Positions 1-8,209 are shown, counted from the first letter of the stretch. The stretch: 64,000 nt of DNA from Chryseobacterium sp. JJR-5R (GCF_034047335.1 NZ_CP139137.1:1364001-1428000); one strand, 5' to 3'. The notes: generated from the sequence alone by a model not told the origin. Made by a program: numbers and translations.

Positions 1-667
1 TTTTCACGGAAGGAATGCCGCTTTCAATGAGGTTTCCGTTTGTAAAATATCCGTCCAGGACTTCTTCAAATTTATCCAGCAGCTCATGGCTGGATTTTTT
101 CCGGGTAAGGAACTGGCGTTCGTAAAAACGTTCGGCGTAAATAAGGAACAGTTCAAGCTGGGCGACAATCAACTCCTGTGTGAATTTGTCCATATTGTTC
201 CGGTATTCCCTTTCAATATTTTTAAAAAGGTCTACGATGATTTTCTCTTCCTTGTCAGAAAGGAAAAGCGCTTCATTGATCTGGTAGCTGAAAAATTCGT
301 ACGATTTTATTTTTTTGATCAGGGAAGTGCCCCAAAGAAAATCCGGGTGGATCAGCAGTAAATAACCGGTTGGTTTTACCTCCACATCGGGTTTCATTTC
401 AAGGCTCAGAAACTGAAGCGGTGATACAAAACAAAGTACGCCGGAGTCAAAATCATATTCCTGCTGGCCGTAATTGAACCTGGCATTGACGTTCCGTTTC
501 AGTCCGATGGAATAAAAATTCTGGATCCATTTCAGCTCGGTGTCATTATCAGTGGGATAACTGATCTGGCTGTAATCGATCAGGCTGATCAGCGGATGTT
601 CCGGGCCCGGGAGATTGCTGAACGTGTGGAAATCAGATAAAGAATTAAAACGGAATGCCTGTTTCAT
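1..667 (-). CDS. AraC-family transcriptional regulator (3' end outside window)
   Basis: The reading frame is open from an ATG at 667 down to the window edge, giving about 222 residues starting MKQAFRFNSLSDFHTF. The visible part is the N-terminal sensing domain typical of Flavobacteriia AraC regulators: a short cupin-like ligand-binding region, then a helical linker around residues 140-200. The frame leaves the window at GIPSVK, which in this family introduces the C-terminal double helix-turn-helix, so the DNA-binding domain lies just outside. The ligand cannot be told. It sits 273 bp downstream of a short-chain dehydrogenase on the same strand, a frequent regulator-enzyme pairing; control of that enzyme is inference. 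The family call is fairly sure although the HTH is not seen. Confidence 0.8.
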   Translation of the reverse strand, partial: MKQAFRFNSLSDFHTFSNLPGPEHPLISLIDYSQISYPTDNDTELKWIQNFYSIGLKRNVNARFNYGQQEYDFDSGVLCFVSPLQFLSLEMKPDVEVKPTGYLLLIHPDFLWGTSLIKKIKSYEFFSYQINEALFLSDKEEKIIVDLFKNIEREYRNNMDKFTQELIVAQLELFLIYAERFYERQFLTRKKSSHELLDKFEEVLDGYFTNGNLIESGIPSVK

Positions 668-940
668 GATGACGAAGTTAGATATTTTTCTAAAAAATAC
701 AAGGTAAAATGTGCTCGTAATTTGAGCCATACTGTAATTGTGATTCAGTAACATGCAGTGTTAAGAAAATCAACTCTGTTAACATTAAAAATTCTGCTGT
801 TTAAATGCGGATCAATATTTTACCGAAGCAGAAATATAAAAACCGCACGGGTTTTGAAATCTTTAAATAACAGAGTTCATGTAGTGAAAGTTTCCGGTCC
901 TGATTCTGGTTTCTTTTGTGTTAAGACAGAAGAAAAATGA

Positions 941-1780
941 TTAGATGACCGTAAACAACGTCAGGCTTTCCCATCTGTCGGCATCGCCTTTCATCGTTTC
1001 AAATTTTTTATCCAGAAACTCGGATGCGCCGCTTCCCAGCAGGAAATGAACAGGCGAATGTTGCGCTTTGCTGATTTCGATGATGGCTTCTGCGCCTTTT
1101 TCCGGATCATTGGGCTGGTTACCGTTGATTTCATCCAGGTGAGCCTGTTCAGAATTTCTTGCGGCTTCATATTCTTCAATCACATTCTGAGGCGTCCTCA
1201 CAGATTCTTTGCTTAAGAAATCGGTCCTGAAGTATCCCGGATATACTACGGTAGCCTTTACTCCGAAGTCTTTGATTTCCTCTGCCAACGATTCCGTAAG
1301 TCCGGCAACCGCGAATTTTGTCGCACAGTAAATTCCCCAGCCCGGAAAGTTCCCGGAGTAGCCTCCGATCGAAGAAATATTGAAAATATGACCTGATCTC
1401 TGCTTGCGAAGATAAGGCATCGCATTTCTGATCACATTCAGCGTCCCGAAAACATTGATATCGAAATTGGCTCTGGCTTCTTCATCCGAAAGCTCTTCCA
1501 GCGTCCCGATCTGCCCGTATCCCGCATTGTTGACTATTACATCGAGCTGTCCGAAATGTTCAATGCTTTTTTCGATTGCTGATTTTACATTTTCAGGATC
1601 TGTTAAACTGACTTCAAGCGGTAAGAAATCTTCCGATTGCTCTCCGATTTCCAAACGCAAAGACTGGATAGTTCTGCTTGTTGCCACTACCCGGTAACCT
1701 TGTCCCAAGAGTTTTTTTACCAAAGCCAATCCTAAACCTTTTGAAGCTCCTGTTACGAACCATACTTTTTTTGTTTCCAT
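941..1780 (-). CDS. SDR-family oxidoreductase
   Basis: A 279-residue classical short-chain dehydrogenase/reductase. The Rossmann glycine motif is TGASKGLG at residues 10-17, the structural NNAGYG motif lies near 86-91, the catalytic serine in NISSIGG near 135-141, and the catalytic Tyr-Lys pair in YCATK near 151-155. The C-terminal extension after residue 200 is that of the oxidoreductase/retinol-dehydrogenase-like group common in soil Bacteroidota. An NAD(P)-dependent alcohol or ketone reduction is expected; the substrate cannot be read from sequence. The ATG at 1780 fits the family N-terminus METKKVWFVTG. The AraC regulator downstream on the same strand is a plausible partner. Confidence 0.9.
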   Translation of the reverse strand: METKKVWFVTGASKGLGLALVKKLLGQGYRVVATSRTIQSLRLEIGEQSEDFLPLEVSLTDPENVKSAIEKSIEHFGQLDVIVNNAGYGQIGTLEELSDEEARANFDINVFGTLNVIRNAMPYLRKQRSGHIFNISSIGGYSGNFPGWGIYCATKFAVAGLTESLAEEIKDFGVKATVVYPGYFRTDFLSKESVRTPQNVIEEYEAARNSEQAHLDEINGNQPNDPEKGAEAIIEISKAQHSPVHFLLGSGASEFLDKKFETMKGDADRWESLTLFTVI

Positions 1781-1846
1781 TTTTAAAATATTTTTTGTTT
1801 AATTGATGGTACAAAGATGGGAAGACAAATAGCGGAAAAAGTAGCC

Positions 1847-1873
1847 CGATCCGCGAATGATGTATCCGGATCG
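1847..1873 (-). terminator. possible stem-loop terminator
   Basis: CGATCCG (1847-1853) and CGGATCG (1867-1873) form a perfect 7-bp inverted repeat around a 13-nt loop, directly downstream of the minus-strand gene ending at 1884. In that direction it is followed by GGGCTACTTTTTCC, a modest T run. It could instead be an operator for the dehydrogenase starting at 1780. Confidence 0.4.
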
Positions 1874-1883
1874 TGAATATTGA

Positions 1884-2687
1884 TTACAAGGAAGGATCGT
1901 ACTTCAGGTCTATGATGGAATCGTCTTTCACGGTAAGGCAGAAACTGTATCCGTTGTTGTAATAATCAGCTATAAGAATTTCAGTATGAATGGTATTTTC
2001 AAGGTCAATATCAATCATGACATCCCAGACTTCAAGGCCGTTGAACCAGTCAGGGTCCGTTTTTTCAGGCTTATAACCTGTATCGGCGGTCCTGTAGAAT
2101 TCCGTCAGTTCTTTTTTGATTCCGGCAAGCCATTCAAAATGGAAGATGAGTTTCATCATCAAAAATTCATCAGGCTGATTTTCTGAAAAGACATTTATCC
2201 ATTCCGTTATTACATTTTTATTACATACAATAATGTTCTTAACAGAATCGGAAAAAGCAATCTGATACGTGGTACGATTATCATTACCATTACTATTGTG
2301 ATCCCGCAACGTTTTAAGGTCATCCAAAGAAAGCAGACTTATCTTTTTGGGGCTTGCTGCTTCGCGAAGGTCGCGGTAGACTTTTGCTGTTCTGAACGGA
2401 GAAGAGTTCTCTTTTCTGATTTCCTGAAGGAGCTTTAAAGACCTTTCTTGTTCTCTTTTCCGGGGTGAACGGACAGGGGATTCATCTGATTCTAAAATTC
2501 TTTCAGCTTCATGATGGGAGCCTAAAAGATGGAGGGTTTTCGCAAGAATATACTGTTCCTGGTGTGACCTGTTCTTTTTACGTAATTCATACAGCAGGTC
2601 AAACAATTTATTGATGCTTTCCGCAGATGCACCGGATTTTTCAAACTCCAGAATAAGTGTAGTGAAATAAGGAACCGGTTCTTTCAT
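1884..2687 (-). CDS. hypothetical protein
   Basis: A soluble 267-residue protein with no signal peptide or membrane segment. The N-terminal third is helical and charged (LLYELRKKNRSHQEQYI), reminiscent of TPR-like helical pairs. The C-terminal part, from about residue 205, reads like a compact alpha/beta domain with DPDWFNGLEVWDVMIDID and a closing DSIIDLKYDPSL, a pattern seen in small uncharacterised or immunity-like families. I do not recognise a named family. It lies 10 bp downstream of the EF-Tu-domain-like gene on the same strand, so the two are probably co-transcribed and may work together. Confidence 0.6.
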   Translation of the reverse strand: MKEPVPYFTTLILEFEKSGASAESINKLFDLLYELRKKNRSHQEQYILAKTLHLLGSHHEAERILESDESPVRSPRKREQERSLKLLQEIRKENSSPFRTAKVYRDLREAASPKKISLLSLDDLKTLRDHNSNGNDNRTTYQIAFSDSVKNIIVCNKNVITEWINVFSENQPDEFLMMKLIFHFEWLAGIKKELTEFYRTADTGYKPEKTDPDWFNGLEVWDVMIDIDLENTIHTEILIADYYNNGYSFCLTVKDDSIIDLKYDPSL

Positions 2688-2697
2688 AGGGTTTTAT

Positions 2698-3000
2698 TCA
2701 GTATAATGCAGTTACTGTCCCGTGTCCGGTCAATTTATCGCCTTCATAAAAATCAAAATCCATACCTTCATAAATTGTTGCGGTAAGCTGTTCCGGATTG
2801 AGCAGTGTAATGTCTGCATGTACACTGTCACCGGGAAAAACCAGTTCCGTTCCGGCGAATTTCTGTATGCCTGTAAACAGTTTCTCATCAAACGGGAATT
2901 TGAATCCGGGTCTGTCTCCCGATGAAACCGGTGCCGTTTTTCCTCCTTCTTCCGTAGACGTATAGGTAAGCAGTGCCGTAAAATGTGGTTTTGTTTTCAT
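2698..3000 (-). CDS. stand-alone EF-Tu domain-III-like protein
   Basis: A 100-residue protein that follows the C-terminal beta-barrel (domain III) of elongation factor Tu: STEEGGKTAPVSSGDRPGF matches the DEGGRHTPFFKGYRPQF region, VFPGDSV matches VMPGDNI, and YEGDKLTGHGTVTALY matches the closing REGGRTVGAGVV strand. No GTPase domain or domain II is present. In EF-Tu this barrel contacts tRNA and EF-Ts; what the isolated domain does is unknown. I chose the ATG at 3000 (MKTKPHFTALL) over an upstream GTG at 3027 because the barrel's first strand begins there. It is followed after 10 bp by an unrecognised gene, probably in the same operon. Confidence 0.7.
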   Translation of the reverse strand: MKTKPHFTALLTYTSTEEGGKTAPVSSGDRPGFKFPFDEKLFTGIQKFAGTELVFPGDSVHADITLLNPEQLTATIYEGMDFDFYEGDKLTGHGTVTALY

Positions 3001-3291
3001 GTTAAGGATTTCAATTTTATTCGTCACAGCTTATTATGGCCTGTTTATCCATGAAGCCACACGAATTAAGATTAAAGATAATAAAATTAGTTTTTATACA
3101 CGTAATCCCGGTTTTATTTTACTGAATTGATTTCACTTCACTTCACAATATAATTTTGTAACCGTCATTTTTACCGTTGTAACAATTGATGGTATTTTTA
3201 TTTTTCAGGTTTAAATTAACAGATGATCTGAAGCAATAAGAAGATTGATTGCTGTTTGGTGAAAAGAGACTTAAAAGCGGTATTGAAGTGT

Positions 3292-3867
3292 TTACGTTAA
3301 CCGTATGTTTTTCCTGATCCTGCTGAGTGACTGCTGCGTAATCCCGAGATAGGAAGCAATATAGGAAAGCGGGACCCGGTTGGCCAGGCCCGGATAGTTT
3401 TCCAGAAACTCCAGGTAACGGGTAGTGGCGTCCTGCGAAACAAGCGGACTGATCCTTTCCACCTTTCTTACTAAAGCCCTGGAAGTTACTTTCTGCATCA
3501 GGCTGTCCCAGATCATGACGGTACCGGAAATTTCTTCCCAGTTTTTTTTCGGAAAAGTAATAATCCTGCAGTCAGTAACCGCCTGCAGATAGGAAGTGGC
3601 AGGAACCTCATGATCAAAACTGGCTTTGCAGATCACCATATTGTTTTCTTCTACGAAATATTTGGTGATTTCCTCGCCTCTGCTGTTGTAATAATAGTTC
3701 CGGAGAATACCTTCAGTCATAAATCCGCTCTGCCTCACCACTTTTCCTGCTTCCGCAAAATAAGCATCCTTTCTAAGCTCTGTTTCAATGGCATTTCCGG
3801 TAATAAAGCTGATCTGCTGTTCGTTCAGGTCACCGAATTTCAGCAGATAGTCAATAAACTCTTTCAT
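3292..3867 (-). CDS. Crp/Fnr-family transcriptional regulator (paralogue 1)
   Basis: A 191-residue regulator with an N-terminal cyclic-nucleotide-binding-type beta-roll (KDAYFAEAGKVVRQ, then TEGILRNYYY and EEITKYFVEENN) and a C-terminal helix-turn-helix (PLSYIASYLGITQQSLSRIRK). This is the Bacteroidota group that lacks a clear cAMP phosphate-binding cassette, so the effector is unknown. The start at 3867 was chosen over 3882 because it aligns with the paralogue at 4901-5470 (both begin MKE-F-L-FG-LN) and puts the operator-like palindrome 3901-3916 at the same 33-nt gap upstream of the ATG as in the paralogue. It lies downstream of a dehydrogenase bearing the same palindrome, suggesting a shared regulon. 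Confidence 0.88.
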   Translation of the reverse strand: MKEFIDYLLKFGDLNEQQISFITGNAIETELRKDAYFAEAGKVVRQSGFMTEGILRNYYYNSRGEEITKYFVEENNMVICKASFDHEVPATSYLQAVTDCRIITFPKKNWEEISGTVMIWDSLMQKVTSRALVRKVERISPLVSQDATTRYLEFLENYPGLANRVPLSYIASYLGITQQSLSRIRKNIRLT

Positions 3868-3900
3868 TCCTGCAATATACATTTTCCTGATTTCTGAATC

Positions 3901-3916
3901 TTTATCATTTGGTAAA
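3901..3916 (-). promoter_or_regulatory. Crp/Fnr-type operator, site 1
   Basis: TTTATC-ATTT-GGTAAA is an imperfect 6-4-6 inverted repeat matching the perfect copy TTTGCC-ATTT-GGCAAA at 4756. It lies 33 nt upstream of the regulator start at 3867. Autoregulation by the Crp/Fnr protein is inferred from position and repetition. Confidence 0.6.
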
Positions 3917-3968
3917 AAATAAAGAGAAACCCGGGAGTTTCTCTTTGCTGATTCGTTGAAATTTATTC

Positions 3969-4706
3969 TTACCAGGGACTGATTCCGGTTTCATCCTCAA
4001 TATCATGGCTGTAGAACTGTCCGGTCGGTGCATTTTCATCCGTTACAGTGTGCTTAATAATGAATGACGCGGCACTTTCTACGGAACCCGGCCCGCTGTG
4101 GTGGTTGAAATCCGTTGCGGTATAGCCGGGATCAATGGCGTTTACTTTAAAAGGCGAGTCTCTCAGTTCGTACGCCAGAACAATGGTGTAGGCATTTAGA
4201 GCTGATTTGGAAGGTCCGTAAGCTGCATTTTTCACATGGTAATATTTCCATTCCGGATCGCTGTGCAACGTCAGTGAACCCAGTCCGGAGGTAATATTGC
4301 TGATTCTCGGGCTGTCTGATTTTTTAAGCAGGCTTAGGAAAGCCCGGGTAACGCTGATCACTCCGAAAAAATTGGTCTCAAAAACTTCTTTGATACCGTC
4401 TACCGGAGTTTCAGCAGCTGTTTGCGGCTGTACTCCCAGGATCCCGGCATTGTTGATCAGGATATCCAGTTTGCCCTGTTCTTTTTCAATCCTGTTTTTT
4501 GCGGCTGAAATTGATTCCGGACGGGTAACATCAATTTCAATGGCTTTGATATTTTGGAATCCTTTCTCATGTAATTCATTTACCGCTTTTTCACCATTCT
4601 CAAGGCTGCGGCTTCCCAGGTATATGAACAGTCCCTGTTCTGAAAGTTGTTTTGCGGTTTCAAGGCCGATGCTTCTGTTGGCTCCTGTAATTAATACTGT
4701 TTTCAT
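3969..4706 (-). CDS. SDR-family oxidoreductase between two Crp/Fnr genes
   Basis: A 245-residue short-chain dehydrogenase. TGANRSIGLETAK at the N-terminus is the NAD(P)-binding motif (an unusual TGANRSIG in place of TGxxxGxG, typical of the carbonyl-reductase-like group), LINNAGI sits near residue 85, SNITSG near 137 supplies the catalytic serine, and YGPSKSALN near 163 holds the Tyr-Lys pair. The ATG at 4706 gives the family-typical start MKTVLITGAN; the frame extends upstream to 4763 but that would run through the operator-like palindrome. Probably an NADPH-dependent carbonyl reductase of unknown substrate, controlled by one or both neighbouring Crp/Fnr regulators. Confidence 0.88.
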   Translation of the reverse strand: MKTVLITGANRSIGLETAKQLSEQGLFIYLGSRSLENGEKAVNELHEKGFQNIKAIEIDVTRPESISAAKNRIEKEQGKLDILINNAGILGVQPQTAAETPVDGIKEVFETNFFGVISVTRAFLSLLKKSDSPRISNITSGLGSLTLHSDPEWKYYHVKNAAYGPSKSALNAYTIVLAYELRDSPFKVNAIDPGYTATDFNHHSGPGSVESAASFIIKHTVTDENAPTGQFYSHDIEDETGISPW

Positions 4707-4755
4707 ACTTTTTTTAATTGATGGTGTAAAATTCCGGCAATTAAACAGGATAACA

Positions 4756-4771
4756 TTTGCCATTTGGCAAA
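4756..4771 (-). promoter_or_regulatory. Crp/Fnr-type operator, site 2 (perfect arms)
   Basis: TTTGCC-ATTT-GGCAAA has perfect 6-bp arms with a 4-nt centre, 49 nt upstream of the dehydrogenase start at 4706. The same motif stands before both flanking regulator genes. Confidence 0.65.
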
Positions 4772-4900
4772 AAGCGGCGAAAAATTATTAATTATATTTA
4801 AAATTCAGTCTGAAAACTTAAGTTCAGGATTATCTGCAAATTGATTTATGGCCAAAAAATCATGCGATTATTTGGTATCTGAAATCCAAAATTTTTCAAC

Positions 4901-5470
4901 CTATTTAATATTTTTCCTGATTCTGCTTAAAGAAGACTGTGTGACGCCCAGGTAGGAAGCAACATAGGAAAGCGGAATACGGTTGACCGCAGTAGGGTAG
5001 ACCTTCAGGAATTTCAGGTATCTCGTGGTGGCATCTTCCGAAACAAGCGGACTCCTTCTCTCCACCTTCTGCATCAGGGCCCTTGATATAATTTTATGGA
5101 CAATCGCATCAAAACCGACAATGGTCTGTAAGAGTTCCTGCCAGTCTTTCTTCTGGAAAACAATCATTCTGCAATCGGTAACCGCCTGGACATAGACTGT
5201 GGAAGAAATTCCGTTATCGAAGCTTTCAAGGTCTACCACCAGGTTATTTTCTTCAATAAAATATTTGGTGATCTCTTCACTTTTATTGTTGTAATAGCAG
5301 ACACGCAAAATGCCTTCTGTATTAAAGCCTACCTGCCGCGCGATTTTTCCGGCTTCAGAAAAATACGCGTCTTTGGGAAACTCAAGTATTGTGGCTTTAG
5401 CGGCAATAAATTCCATCTGCTGCGGGTTGAGGTTCCCAAACCTTAAAATGAAATCAAACAGTTCTTTCAT
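4901..5470 (-). CDS. Crp/Fnr-family transcriptional regulator (paralogue 2)
   Basis: A 189-residue protein colinear with the regulator at 3292-3867; by eye more than half the residues are identical, including KDAYF-EAGK, TEGILR, EEITKYF-EENN, SPLVS-DATTRYL and the helix-turn-helix PLSY-ASYLG-TQ-SLSRIRKNI. The near-identical recognition helix (SLSRIRKN) suggests both proteins read the same operator, while the sensing half has diverged more and may answer a different signal. The ATG at 5470 gives MKELFDFILRFG. It carries operator site 3 just upstream, and lies 194 bp upstream of the dehydrogenase on the same strand. Confidence 0.88.
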   Translation of the reverse strand: MKELFDFILRFGNLNPQQMEFIAAKATILEFPKDAYFSEAGKIARQVGFNTEGILRVCYYNNKSEEITKYFIEENNLVVDLESFDNGISSTVYVQAVTDCRMIVFQKKDWQELLQTIVGFDAIVHKIISRALMQKVERRSPLVSEDATTRYLKFLKVYPTAVNRIPLSYVASYLGVTQSSLSRIRKNIK

Positions 5471-5503
5471 GGGTGCAAGATAAGTAAACCCGGCTTTTTA
5501 TCA

Positions 5504-5519
5504 TTTGCCATTTGGTAAA
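5504..5519 (-). promoter_or_regulatory. Crp/Fnr-type operator, site 3
   Basis: TTTGCC-ATTT-GGTAAA differs by one base from site 2 and lies 33 nt upstream of the ATG at 5470, the same distance as site 1 from its gene. Confidence 0.62.
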
Positions 5520-5620
5520 TATTTTTATGGATCCAGTGTATTATTATAAGGTACTGTGCAGTATGACAGGCCTGTTTTTTTGATCATTGCAATACTTACT
5601 AATCCAGCCGGTCCCGTGAA

Positions 5621-5656
5621 ATCAATAATACCATCCCTGCGGATGGTATTATTGAT
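5621..5656 (-). terminator. perfect 16-bp stem-loop, probable terminator
   Basis: The arms 5621-5636 (ATCAATAATACCATCC) and 5641-5656 are perfect reverse complements around the loop CTGC. It lies 60 bp downstream of the secreted-protein gene ending at 5716 and is the likely terminator of that transcript. The T-rich tail is on the plus-strand side (ATTTTTTAA after 5656), so it would also stop plus-strand transcription. Confidence 0.55.
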
Positions 5657-5715
5657 CAATTATTTTTTAATGATGTATTTTAATTCATACAGTGGGAATT
5701 TAGCTTTGATATATT

Positions 5716-7209
5716 TTATTTTATCGTAATGCTCATATTCGGGACAACAATGTCCCCGGTAGAACCTGAATAGCGCTGTGCGAATATCTCAATATAATCA
5801 TTGTTGACGAGTTCCGTAGTTCCGTTGATAGGCAGTACAACAATATCATTAACGGCAGATCCGCGGCCGTATACTTTGTACTGGTTCAGGACAGTGCCGT
5901 TTTTGGCAATATAAATAATGTATGTTCCTGCAGCCGGAACCTGGAATGAAACGGACCCTGAGATCTGGAAGATTCTTTTCTTTTTCCCCAGATATTTCAG
6001 CCTGTTGGGTACACCGTCCGTTGAAAAACGGAATAGGTTGGATGAAGTGGAAACGGAACTTGCACTACCTATTTTTACGATATTGCTGGGGTTGGCCGTA
6101 TTGAAACTGACCCCGATTCCTGTTCCTACTGCGTAATCTACCGCAAAGTCGCCCACTGCATTCGCGTCTGTTTCAGTAGGGATTCCGGCAGCCCTTACCG
6201 TCCAGCTGTTGTTAAAATTATATCCGGCATAGGTTCCTGTCGTATAAGCCCTTACATAGCCTGAAGTATTGGTTCCTGTAAAGACAACAGATTCCATAAC
6301 CGCATCCCCCGTGATGGTAAGACCAGCAGCAGAAACGTCAAAACCGATGGCAGAACCGTTTACCTGACTGAAGCCGCCCTGTTTTTCAACCAGCGTAAAA
6401 GTTCCTGTTAATCTTTCATAAGTCCCTGTATTATTCCCAAACCAACCCATATTGCTCAGTAGCAGCTGTGTGATATTATTGTAGGTAATACCGTTGGTGT
6501 TGCCTGAAAACTGGATGATGCTTGAGAATACCAGCCCGAATCCCGAAATATTACCCACGCTGTTGGAATTGGAAACAATGCAGTCTCTGAAAATAAGGTT
6601 TTGGGTGGATGCACCGTTAAGATTAAAAACACTGCCGCCGGGAGCGCTCAGTGATAAACTCCTGAGACTTCCGCCTGCAGCCCCTTCGAAAATATTACCG
6701 GAAGCCCGGGTAATGATGTCATTTTCGGTATCCAGGCCCTGGATGTATGAATTATTCATATCAATCGGGAAATCAAAACTGATCTGTCCGTTGATTTCAT
6801 ACAAGGTATTGGAATTCATGACGTACCTGGATCCGCCTCCGGCAGCAAGCTCGGCAGCCAGCACCGTAGCCAGTACATCTGTGGAGCGTATGCGCTTAAA
6901 ATTCAGCCTTCCGCTTACACCGCTTGCAATGGGGGACCATGATGCGGAGGTGCTGACATAATAAGAGAACTGTTTTAATGTTGTATCATATACCATCAGG
7001 CCGTCTGCCGGCGAAGGTATGGCGTTACGCTGGGCTGTAGTCATTCTCGGAGCAAGCATGCCGCGGGTAGTAGAGGCTATGTCAAGCACAGAACTTGGGT
7101 CCGGTGTTGTTGTTCCGATTCCCACCTGGGCGTTTGCGATGAAGGCAAGGAAAAGTAATGCCAGAGAAAATAATCTTTTAGGGTTATAAATAACAGAAAG
7201 GTTTACCAT
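5716..7209 (-). CDS. secreted VGIGTT-type surface protein
   Basis: A 497-residue exported protein. A signal peptide (LFSLALLFLAFIANAQ, ending near residue 28) is followed by the Bacteroidota surface motif VGIGTTTPDPSSVLDI and then LAPRMTTAQRNAIPSPADGLMVYD, found at the start of many Flavobacteriia surface proteins of unknown function. The middle (about 100-380) is rich in Gly, Asn, Ser and Thr with repeated short beta-strand patterns suggesting a beta-helix or tail-fibre-like fold. The last 100 residues form a separate hydrophobic beta-rich domain (FQVPAAGTYIIYIAKNG). No T9SS C-terminal tail is visible. A minus-strand -7 element CAAATATA lies at 7286-7293. Adhesin or surface-layer role is inference. 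Confidence 0.75.
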   Translation of the reverse strand: MVNLSVIYNPKRLFSLALLFLAFIANAQVGIGTTTPDPSSVLDIASTTRGMLAPRMTTAQRNAIPSPADGLMVYDTTLKQFSYYVSTSASWSPIASGVSGRLNFKRIRSTDVLATVLAAELAAGGGSRYVMNSNTLYEINGQISFDFPIDMNNSYIQGLDTENDIITRASGNIFEGAAGGSLRSLSLSAPGGSVFNLNGASTQNLIFRDCIVSNSNSVGNISGFGLVFSSIIQFSGNTNGITYNNITQLLLSNMGWFGNNTGTYERLTGTFTLVEKQGGFSQVNGSAIGFDVSAAGLTITGDAVMESVVFTGTNTSGYVRAYTTGTYAGYNFNNSWTVRAAGIPTETDANAVGDFAVDYAVGTGIGVSFNTANPSNIVKIGSASSVSTSSNLFRFSTDGVPNRLKYLGKKKRIFQISGSVSFQVPAAGTYIIYIAKNGTVLNQYKVYGRGSAVNDIVVLPINGTTELVNNDYIEIFAQRYSGSTGDIVVPNMSITIK

Positions 7210-7667
7210 AATATAAGAATTAATAATTAGTGATTTACAGCTGTTAATAAGAATTATCTGATTGGATTTTTATTTTATATTGCGGCAAATATAATAACTC
7301 ATTATATGGTGGTTTATGATTCTAATCATAAGTGTTTGAATAATAGTAGTTTGATTGTTTTTTTATAGAATGTTAGCTGATGCAGATGTAAGAAAACGCC
7401 TTACGCAGGGACATTACTGCATTCTTACCGGCTCTTGATCCCGAACCGGATAACCTTATTTACTGCCATTATGTGTTGTGTTTGAATTGGTATGGGAAAT
7501 TTGTAAAAATCTTAAATCGAATTTTAGATTTGACAGATTAAATGCAGACAGAAAGCATGCGCGATCATCATCTGCAAAAAGATCATTTGTGAAATAATTT
7601 TCAAATAGGTTCCGGGAACATATGCAGAAACAAATATTTCCTGTCAGGAAATTGAAAGAAGTATGAT
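7210..7667. other. intergenic region, 458 bp
   Basis: Apart from a minus-strand -7-like element (TATATTTG read on the minus strand, 7286-7293) that would serve the secreted-protein gene with a leader of about 70 nt, I see nothing I can name here: no ORF with a plausible start, no strong stem-loop, no RNA gene. The region is AT-rich with a short, less AT-rich patch near 7395-7460. Confidence 0.5.
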
Positions 7668-8096
7668 TTAAACGTCTTTTATAAAATCTTCATACTCATA
7701 ATAGAACCTTTCAAAACCGTCCATTTTTTCCAGGAAAAACGCAAAGGTCTGCGGCCATGTATTTTTGTTGAAAATGGAAACACCGTATTGTTCCACCCAG
7801 ATCCTGCTGATGGTTTTTCCGTTTTCCAGTGTAAAATATTCATCCTTCTGAAATTCCCCGACGTAGTCTTTCAGGATGTCTTCCAGCGACCAGATTTTCT
7901 CGTAATAGGCATTCCGGAAAACTTCATCTTTCATTTCGATATCCAGAGAAACCTCTGCTTTTTTATTATCTGCGTAAAATTTGAACGACATATCCTTGAT
8001 TTTCGTGTCATACAGAATCCATTTCCTCGGGAAAGACTTTCCGAAAGCCGTCCAGAATTCTTTTTTTAACTGCTGTGCTTCCTGTTTACTGAACAT
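7668..8096 (-). CDS. DUF4268 domain-containing protein
   Basis: A 142-residue soluble protein, the usual length for stand-alone DUF4268 members in Bacteroidota. The family pattern is visible from the start: FSKQEAQQLKKEFWTAFGKS, then FPRKWILYDTKIKD, and a C-terminal aromatic-rich helix FFLEKMDGFERFYYEYEDF. The family's role is not established; it resembles nuclease-associated C-terminal domains elsewhere but has no catalytic motif here. It is monocistronic, with no close neighbour on its strand. Confidence 0.8.
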   Translation of the reverse strand: MFSKQEAQQLKKEFWTAFGKSFPRKWILYDTKIKDMSFKFYADNKKAEVSLDIEMKDEVFRNAYYEKIWSLEDILKDYVGEFQKDEYFTLENGKTISRIWVEQYGVSIFNKNTWPQTFAFFLEKMDGFERFYYEYEDFIKDV

Positions 8097-8209
8097 AGGA
8101 CAAATATAGTGATTTAGGCGAAAAAATTAACTGATTATCCCCGTCCGTAACTTCCGTTCTACTTTTTTTATCTTACCGTGAATCACTGTCATATCTCAAA
8201 CAATTTTCT

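Noticed and set aside
758..940. 60-residue plus-strand frame before the dehydrogenase
   Set aside because: No recognisable domain or promoter, hydrophobic and basic composition like translated spacer; it ends exactly against the opposing gene's stop. Treated as non-coding.
5656..5712. A minus-strand peptide frame, KYIKAKFPLYELKYIIKK then stop, resembling a T9SS C-terminal end just after the surface-protein gene
   Set aside because: It is in another frame from the gene and only 18 residues long; a frameshift would be needed to attach it, and similarity to KFIKK-type ends is too short to trust.
6494..6961. 155-residue plus-strand frame antisense to the VGIGTT protein
   Set aside because: Shadow of the real gene, which has a signal peptide and family motifs; the frame shows no domain.
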